A DNA stretch of 5,325 bases from Acidobacteriota bacterium (GTDB lineage Bacteria > Acidobacteriota > Terriglobia > Terriglobales > SCQP01), in the NCBI GenBank assembly GCA_021823305.1, contig JAKAOE010000166.1, positions 1 through 5,325 on the forward strand, given 5' to 3'. The position numbers and the translations under genes are program-made. Position 1 is the first letter of the stretch; every line of letters begins with the position of its first letter. This document shows, in pieces, positions 1 to 3,873 of this stretch. The notes beneath the pieces were generated by a model. That model was not told the DNA's origin. It did no database searches and was given only the letters and a program-made list of their open reading frames with translations.

Positions 1-291
1 GACGGCGCCGGCGCGGGAGACGGCAAGATCCGCGGCGCGCGCGCCTGGGCGATGCAGGCGATGACCTACCGCGCCGGCGTCCGCTTCACCCGGGTGGTCC
101 TGGTGGACGGCGAAATCGGCGCCGTCTTCGCCCCCGGCGGCAGGCTGGCGCGCGTCCTGCGCTTCACCTTCGCCGCCGGCCGCATCCGCTCCATGGAAGT
201 CGTTGCCGACCCCGCCCGCCTGCGCGCCCTCGCCCTCGCCCTGCCGGGCCACGCGGTGGTTGACACACCCCCAGGCAATCCCGTAGCCTAG
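1..291 (+). CDS. ECF41/SigJ-type sigma factor, C-terminal part (5' end outside window)
   Basis: This is the last 96 codons of a gene that enters the window already in frame and stops at TAG 289-291. The protein resembles the C-terminal SnoaL-like domain attached to ECF41/SigJ sigma factors: a DGxGK-like element near the visible start (DGAGAGDGK, residues 1-9), then a strand-rich segment (LVDGEIGAVFAPGGR), and the typical ending FTFAAGRIRSMEVVADPARLRAL, which matches the usual FTVxxGRIxxIDxxxDPERLxxL pattern of that family from memory. In ECF41 factors this domain modulates the activity of the sigma domains, which would lie upstream and are not visible. The ATG at 52 is internal and should not be taken as the start. 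The last 32 bases of the gene also carry the promoter of the downstream phe-type operon. A stand-alone SnoaL-like protein is the main alternative. Confidence 0.72.
   Translation, partial: DGAGAGDGKIRGARAWAMQAMTYRAGVRFTRVVLVDGEIGAVFAPGGRLARVLRFTFAAGRIRSMEVVADPARLRALALALPGHAVVDTPPGNPVA
260..289 (+). promoter_or_regulatory. Sigma-70-type promoter of the phe leader/aroQ operon
   Basis: A perfect TTGACA -35 box lies at 260-265 and a TAGCCT -10 box at 284-289, separated by 18 bp. The -10 box keeps the three most conserved bases (T1, A2, T6). Both boxes sit inside the 3' end of the sigma factor gene, and the -10 overlaps its stop codon. The expected transcription start, about seven bases after the -10 box, falls at about 296-297, on the ATG of the leader peptide. 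This implies a leaderless transcript and fits the lack of a Shine-Dalgarno sequence there. The start site is inferred. Confidence 0.62.
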
Positions 292-296
292 CTGCG

Positions 297-395
297 ATGC
301 AGTTTACGCGCAGCTTTGCCGCCGGCTTCGCCTACCGATTCGCCTATCGGTACCGGGCGACGGGCGGCATTGTGGGCGCAACGGCTGGCAGCTAG
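297..395 (+). CDS. pheL: Phe/Tyr-rich attenuator leader peptide (32 aa)
   Basis: This short ORF runs from ATG 297 to TAG 393-395. Its product is rich in aromatic residues: Phe at 3, 7, 11 and 15 (every fourth codon) and Tyr at 13, 17 and 19, with a doubled FAYR block at residues 11-18. No Phe or Tyr occurs in residues 20-32. The ORF lies just upstream of a strong intrinsic terminator and of genes for chorismate mutase and a prephenate dehydratase-like protein. That is the arrangement of amino-acid-controlled transcription attenuators such as the enterobacterial pheL-pheA leader. No Shine-Dalgarno sequence precedes it; the promoter predicts a transcript starting at the ATG. When charged tRNA-Phe (and perhaps tRNA-Tyr) is scarce, the ribosome would stall in the codon run and favour antitermination. 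Function is inferred from composition, position and RNA pairing. The peptide itself probably has no other role. Confidence 0.85.
   Translation: MQFTRSFAAGFAYRFAYRYRATGGIVGATAGS
317..369 (+). promoter_or_regulatory. Predicted pause hairpin (1:2 structure) of the attenuator
   Basis: TGCCGCC (317-323) is complementary to GGCGGCA (363-369), giving a 7 bp outer helix. It encloses the inner helix 333-339/346-352. The whole structure covers the Phe/Tyr codon run. When the ribosome translates through the leader or is absent, pairing of 363-369 here would keep it from acting as the antiterminator arm. Complementarity is read directly; formation in RNA is inferred. Confidence 0.55.
327..350 (+). repeat. 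Tandem 12-nt repeat within leader (FAYR-FAYR)
   Basis: TTCGCCTACCGA (327-338) is followed directly by TTCGCCTATCGG (339-350), with 10 of 12 bases identical and both coding Phe-Ala-Tyr-Arg. The two differences are silent third positions (TAC/TAT and CGA/CGG). With those differences, TACCGAT (333-339) is fully complementary to ATCGGTA (346-352), a 7 bp stem with a 6-nt loop. Confidence 0.8.
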
Positions 396-433
396 AAACA
401 CCACCAGAACCGAAAACGCACACCGGCCGCCCG
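361..433 (+). promoter_or_regulatory. Predicted antiterminator pairing (2:3 structure)
   Basis: CGGGCGGC at 361-368, directly after the last Tyr codon, is perfectly complementary over 8 bp to GCCGCCCG at 426-433. The latter contains most of the 5' arm of the terminator hairpin, and its copy GGGCGGC at 362-368 is the same sequence as the terminator's 3' arm (437-443). The two pairings are mutually exclusive, so formation of this one would prevent termination before aroQ. The pairing is visible; the switching mechanism is inferred by analogy with known amino acid attenuators. Confidence 0.6.
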
Positions 434-455
434 CAAGGGCGGCCGGTTTTGTTTT
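422..455 (+). terminator. Intrinsic terminator/attenuator upstream of aroQ
   Basis: ACCGGCCGCCC (422-432) and GGGCGGCCGGT (437-447) form a perfect 11 bp stem closed by a GCAA (GNRA) tetraloop, followed by TTTTGTTTT. It lies 27 bp after the leader stop codon and 15 bp before the chorismate mutase start, downstream of the operon promoter, so it acts on transcripts heading into the operon rather than at the end of the sigma gene alone. Confidence 0.9.
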
Positions 456-470
456 GTCCGGAGGACCCCG

Positions 471-755
471 ATGCCCACCACCCAGGAAATCACCCAATGG
501 CGCCGCCGCATAGACGAGCTCGACGCGGCCGTCCTGCGCCTGCTCAATCTGCGCGCCGGCTTCGCGCTCCAGCTCGGCCGCCTCAAGCGCGCCAGCGCGG
601 CCCCGTTGCACGCGCCCGCGCGCGAGCGCCGCGTGCTGGCGCGCATTCGCCGCCTCAGCGGCGGCCCGCTCAGCCCGGCCGCGGTGGAGCGCATCTATCG
701 CCGCATCCTGGACGAATCCCTGCGGCTGCAGCGTCAGGTTCATGGACGCGGCTAG
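471..755 (+). CDS. aroQ: Chorismate mutase, AroQ class, monofunctional
   Basis: The product (94 aa, cytoplasmic) converts chorismate to prephenate, the branch point to Phe and Tyr. It is an all-helical AroQ domain of normal length. Aligned by eye with the mutase domain of E. coli P-protein, it carries the catalytic residues Arg11, Arg28, Lys39, Arg51 and Glu52 at the same numbers, and Ser83 and Gln87 one position earlier than Ser84 and Gln88. Asp48 of the E. coli enzyme is Ala here. The ATG at 471 is supported by GGAGG at 460-464, six bases upstream. The gene stands directly behind the leader-terminator unit, so its expression is probably set by attenuation. Its last 14 bases overlap the prephenate dehydratase-like gene, suggesting translational coupling. 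The pair looks like a split version of the two catalytic domains of P-protein. Confidence 0.93.
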   Translation: MPTTQEITQWRRRIDELDAAVLRLLNLRAGFALQLGRLKRASAAPLHAPARERRVLARIRRLSGGPLSPAAVERIYRRILDESLRLQRQVHGRG

Positions 756-1290
756 GCCGCGGGTGGCGTTCCAGGGCGCGCGCGGCGCCTTCAGCGAACA
801 GGCGGCGTGGCGTCTGGCCGGCGCCCACCGTCCGCTGCCCCGGCGCACGTTGGCGGCGGCGCTGGCCGCCCTTGCGGATGGCGAGGCCGACGCTGCCGTC
901 GTTCCCGTGCATAATCGCATCGCCGGGCCGGTGCCCGGCGCCGCGGCGCTGTTGCGCCGCCACCGCGGCCTGGTGGCCGCGCGCATCTGGCTGCCGGTGG
1001 TGCAGCACCTCGTGCTTCTGCCCGGCGCCCGGCTCGCGGCTTTGCGTTCGGTCGCCTCGCACCCGGTGGCCCTGGCGCAGTGCGGCCGATTCTTGCGCGC
1101 CAGGCCTGGGCTCCGGGCTCTGCCCGCCTGGGACACGGCGGGCAGCGTGGCCGACATGAAGGCCGCCGGCGACCCCACGCGCGCCGCGATCGCCGGCGCG
1201 CGGACGGCGCGTCTCTACGGCATGCGGCTCGGGCCGCGGGTGGACGATCGCCCCGACAACGCCACCTGCTTTGTGCTCCTCCGCCGCTGA
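742..1290 (+). CDS. pheA: Prephenate dehydratase-like protein, catalytic domain only (no ACT)
   Basis: This 182 aa protein has the prephenate dehydratase fold motifs in order: GARGAFSEQAA (residues 12-22, cf. GPxGxxSxxAA), VVPVHN plus G62 (53-62, cf. VPIENxxxG), SHPVALAQC (106-114), DTAGS (131-135), AAIAGARTARLYG (148-160) and NATCF (173-177). It should convert prephenate to phenylpyruvate for Phe synthesis. Ser106, Gln113, Asn58 and Thr175, matching Ser208, Gln215, Asn160 and Thr278 of E. coli P-protein, are kept. The Glu of VPIEN is His57 and the Arg of TRF is Cys176, both unusual. The protein ends straight after the catalytic domain, so the roughly 80-residue ACT domain that binds Phe is missing. 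The ATG at 742 lies inside aroQ with only a weak AGG upstream, which fits translational coupling. A specialised prephenate enzyme, such as a BacA-like decarboxylase, which also lacks ACT and departs from TRF, is an alternative; the Phe/Tyr leader and aroQ neighbour favour Phe synthesis. Confidence 0.85.
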   Translation: MDAARPRVAFQGARGAFSEQAAWRLAGAHRPLPRRTLAAALAALADGEADAAVVPVHNRIAGPVPGAAALLRRHRGLVAARIWLPVVQHLVLLPGARLAALRSVASHPVALAQCGRFLRARPGLRALPAWDTAGSVADMKAAGDPTRAAIAGARTARLYGMRLGPRVDDRPDNATCFVLLRR

Positions 1291-1315
1291 GCCGCGCTCG
1301 CGCCGCGGCTACAAT
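1287..1315 (+). promoter_or_regulatory. Possible promoter of the metallophosphoesterase/M20 genes
   Basis: A good -10 box, TACAAT, lies at 1310-1315. CTGAGC at 1287-1292 is a weak -35 (three of six matches) at 17 bp spacing, overlapping the stop of the prephenate dehydratase-like gene. Predicted transcription would start near 1322, about 60 bases before the next start codon. Read-through from the phe operon is also possible. Confidence 0.42.
1290..1310 (+). repeat. Inverted repeat between putative -35 and -10
   Basis: AGCCGCG (1290-1296) and CGCGGCT (1304-1310) form a perfect 7 bp inverted repeat with a 7-base centre. It has no T-tract, so it is a poor terminator. It fills the spacer of the putative promoter and touches the TACAAT box, so it could be an operator or a weak hairpin at the end of the phe operon. 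Confidence 0.4.
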
Positions 1316-1381
1316 GAAGACGGGCCGCTTACCCGCCGAGGTGCCGGATGGGACCTGCGCCCGCCTGTCGCTCCCTGACCT

Positions 1382-2698
1382 ATGCATGCGCTTCTGCATT
1401 GGCTCTTCTCCGGCCATGCCCGCGACTTGTCGCTGGGCAAGCGGCTCGCCCACCCGCCGATCGCGCTCCTGGTCGGCGTCAGCCAGCTCTTTTGGCTGGT
1501 GGCCGCCTGGCGCTGGCTGGCGCGGCGCGCCCGCTGGCCGTTGCGGCTCGCCCTGGCTGCGGCCGCCGCGGCATGGTACGCCGGCGCTTTCGCCCTGACC
1601 TTTACGCTCCTGCCCCACCAGCGTTCCCCGGTGCGGCTGACGCTGGCGCAGGCATTGCTGGCGGCGCCGTTCCAAGTCTGGCTGCTCGGCTCGGTCGGGG
1701 CCTTCCTGCTGATCGCGCTCTATTGGCTGGGCGCCCGGGCCGTGCGCCTATGGTCCCGGCCGCGCCGCGCCGCTGTCGCTGCCGCCGCGGACGCTGCCGC
1801 CGTTGCGCCTGCACCCGTCAACCCCGCGCGGCGCGAGTTCCTGCGCCAGGCCGGCCGCGCCGCCGTCGCCGTGCCCTTCGCCGCCGGCGCGTACGGCGTG
1901 TTGCACGGGCGCGTCGAGTTCGAAACCACCCATCCCCGCATCGCGCTGGCCAAGCTGCCGGCGGCGTTCCACGGCTTCCGCATCGCCCAGCTTTCCGACA
2001 TCCACATCGGCCCCTTCATGACCGAACGCGAGGTGCGCCGCGTGGTGCAAATGGTGAACGCCCTGCGGCCCGACCTCGTCGTGCTCACCGGCGACTTCGT
2101 CACCTGGGACCCAACCACGCAGCAGGCCGCGGTCGCGGCCCTGGCCGGCCTGCGCGCCCCCTTCGGCGTTTACGGCTGCCTCGGCAACCACGAGCTCTAC
2201 ACCCGCACCCAGCGCTCCATCACCCGCCTCTTTCACCAGGCCAACGTCACCATCCTGCGCCAGGCGGGCGCGATGGTGCGCGTGCCCGGCGTGGGCGGCG
2301 CCGGCACGCCCGCCCAGTTCCAGTTGCTCGGCGTGGACTTCATCCCGCGCAAGCGCCAGACGTTCGAGGATTATGTGCGGGTGTCGGTGCCGCAGGTCGC
2401 CAATCTGATGATCCCCGGCATGGTCAACCTCCTGCTCGCCCACTCCCCCAACTGCTTCTACCGCGCCGCCGAGATCGGCATGGACCTCACCATCTCCGGC
2501 CACACCCACGGTGGCCAGATCTGCTGCGTGACGCCGGAACTGTCGCCGGGCCGGCTGGTGTCCGCCTATGTCGCCGGCCATTACCGCCGCGGCGCAGCGC
2601 AGCTCTACGTCAACCGCGGCCTTGGCACCATCGCCCTTCCCATGCGCCTCTTCGCCCCACCCGAAATTACCGTTTTCGAACTCGCCGCCCGCATTTGA
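1382..2698 (+). CDS. Membrane-anchored metallophosphoesterase (YkuE/YaeI-like)
   Basis: This 438 aa protein has a hydrophobic N-terminal half and a calcineurin-like phosphoesterase domain. Likely membrane segments are about 26-44, 54-77 and 97-118. An Ala/Pro-rich linker leads to RREFLRQAG (150-158), a Tat-like twin-Arg motif followed by a fourth hydrophobic stretch (158-174). The metal-binding motifs follow: SDIH (Asp206, His208), GDF (Asp238), GNHE (Asn269, His270), AHSP (His354) and GHTHGG (His374, His376). All ligands for the two-metal centre are present. Relatives act on phosphoesters at or outside the membrane; the substrate cannot be told here. ATG 1382 is the first possible start in frame because TGA lies at 1376-1378; no clear Shine-Dalgarno sequence is seen. 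The M20 gene starts five bases after its stop, so the two are probably one operon. Confidence 0.93.
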   Translation: MHALLHWLFSGHARDLSLGKRLAHPPIALLVGVSQLFWLVAAWRWLARRARWPLRLALAAAAAAWYAGAFALTFTLLPHQRSPVRLTLAQALLAAPFQVWLLGSVGAFLLIALYWLGARAVRLWSRPRRAAVAAAADAAAVAPAPVNPARREFLRQAGRAAVAVPFAAGAYGVLHGRVEFETTHPRIALAKLPAAFHGFRIAQLSDIHIGPFMTEREVRRVVQMVNALRPDLVVLTGDFVTWDPTTQQAAVAALAGLRAPFGVYGCLGNHELYTRTQRSITRLFHQANVTILRQAGAMVRVPGVGGAGTPAQFQLLGVDFIPRKRQTFEDYVRVSVPQVANLMIPGMVNLLLAHSPNCFYRAAEIGMDLTISGHTHGGQICCVTPELSPGRLVSAYVAGHYRRGAAQLYVNRGLGTIALPMRLFAPPEITVFELAARI

Positions 2699-2703
2699 CG
2701 GCC

Positions 2704-3873
2704 ATGCGCGACGACTTGACGCAGCGCCTCCGCGAGCGCCTCGATCTGCCGGCGATCGCCGAACTGGCGCTCCGCCTGATCGCCATCCCCACCGAAAACC
2801 CGCCCGGCGGGAACTACGAAGTCTGCGCCGCCGCGCTCTGCGAGGCACTGGCCCAGCTCGGCTTCGACGCCGTGCGCCGTGAAGGCCTGTGCGTGTTCGC
2901 CGAGGCCGGCCGCGGCAAACCGGCGCTCGTGTTCAGCGGCCATTACGACGTCGTCCCCGTGCAGAGCCGCGGCCAGTTCCACCCGCGCGTCGAGGGCGCC
3001 AACCTCTTCGGCCGCGGCTCGTCCGACATGAAGGGCGGCCTCGCGGCCATGCTCCACGCCGCCGCCGCCGCCCGCGACGAAGGCCTGCTCGAAGCCGGCC
3101 GCATCGAGATTGTGCTCGTGCCCGACGAGGAAACCGCCGGCCCGCGTGGCTCGCGCTCGCTCGCCGCCACCGGCCGGCTGGGCCAGGACGCCATCGGCAT
3201 GCTCACCCCCGAGCCCACCGGCGGCGTCATCTGGAACGCCAGCCGCGGTGCGCTCACGCTGCGCGCCACCCGGCGCGGCAAGGCGGCGCACGTCGGCCGC
3301 CAGTTCGAGGGCGTCAACGCCTTCGAGCGCGCGCTGCCGGCGCTGGCCCGCCTCGCCGCCATCAAGGCCGAGGTCGAGCAGCGCGAAACCGCCTATGCCA
3401 TCGCCCCCGCCGCCGCCCGCCGTTCCATCCTCCTGCTCGGCGGCCAGGCCGCCGGTGGCGCCAACTTCAACGTCACGCCCGAGGCCTTCTCCTTCACGCT
3501 CGACCGCCGTCTCAACCCCGAGGAGGATCTCGATCAGGAAGAACGCCGCCTGCGTGACGTCCTCGACGGCTTCGAGGTCGAAATCCTCCAGCGCGAGCCC
3601 GCCGCCGCCACGCCCGCCGACTCTTCGCTCGGCGCCATCCTCGCCCGCCACGTCGCCGCCGTTGCCGGCCGCCCTCCCGCCTTCGAGCTCTGTCCCGGCC
3701 TGATCGAGACCCGCTTCTACGCCGCGCGCGGCATCCCCGCCTACGCCTACGGCCCCGGCCTGCTCACCGTTTCCCACGGCCCCAACGAGTTCGTCCCCCT
3801 CCCCAACCTCGCCGCCTGCGCCCTGATCTACGCGCTCACCGCCGCCGACCTCCTGCGCCGCAGCCATTTGTAG
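2704..3873 (+). CDS. M20 family metallopeptidase/deacylase (ArgE/DapE/ACY1-like)
   Basis: This 389 aa protein, normal length for the family, is a two-zinc amidohydrolase of the M20 group. Family motifs are complete: SGHYDVVP (His80, Asp82), GRGSSDMKGG (bridging Asp108), PDEETAG (general base Glu142, zinc ligand Glu143), EPT (Glu170), the dimerisation-domain segment GGANFNVTPE ending in DRR, LIETRF with a substrate-binding-type Arg, and SHGPNEFVP (His358). Known members remove acyl groups from acetylornithine or succinyl-diaminopimelate, or cleave dipeptides and C-terminal residues; the substrate here cannot be chosen from sequence. No signal peptide is seen, so it is probably cytoplasmic. ATG 2704 is chosen because homology starts there (LRLIAIPTENPPG at residues 22-34) and it follows the metallophosphoesterase stop by five bases. 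The open frame continues far upstream to 1348, but that part is out-of-frame shadow of the previous gene. No Shine-Dalgarno sequence is visible, which suggests coupling. The 3' end overlaps the opposing ATPase gene by 46 bp. Confidence 0.93.
   Translation: MRDDLTQRLRERLDLPAIAELALRLIAIPTENPPGGNYEVCAAALCEALAQLGFDAVRREGLCVFAEAGRGKPALVFSGHYDVVPVQSRGQFHPRVEGANLFGRGSSDMKGGLAAMLHAAAAARDEGLLEAGRIEIVLVPDEETAGPRGSRSLAATGRLGQDAIGMLTPEPTGGVIWNASRGALTLRATRRGKAAHVGRQFEGVNAFERALPALARLAAIKAEVEQRETAYAIAPAAARRSILLLGGQAAGGANFNVTPEAFSFTLDRRLNPEEDLDQEERRLRDVLDGFEVEILQREPAAATPADSSLGAILARHVAAVAGRPPAFELCPGLIETRFYAARGIPAYAYGPGLLTVSHGPNEFVPLPNLAACALIYALTAADLLRRSHL

Noticed and set aside
291..314. Inverted repeat GCTGCG...CGCAGC around the leader start
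   Set aside because: Its left arm (291-296) is upstream of the predicted transcription start, so it cannot form in the RNA; as a DNA palindrome it is short and has no other support.
456..466. Small hairpin GTCC-GGA-GGAC covering the aroQ Shine-Dalgarno sequence
   Set aside because: Only four base pairs with a three-base loop; too weak to propose translational control.
449..1159. Long plus-strand frame overlapping aroQ and the prephenate dehydratase-like gene
   Set aside because: Arg/Ala/Pro-rich translation with no recognisable domain; a GC-driven shadow of two well-supported genes in other frames.
1348..2703. Upstream part of the 841-codon frame that ends in the M20 protein
   Set aside because: The first 452 codons lie out of frame over the metallophosphoesterase, are Arg/Pro-rich and lack homology; the M20 domain begins right after ATG 2704, so there is no fusion.
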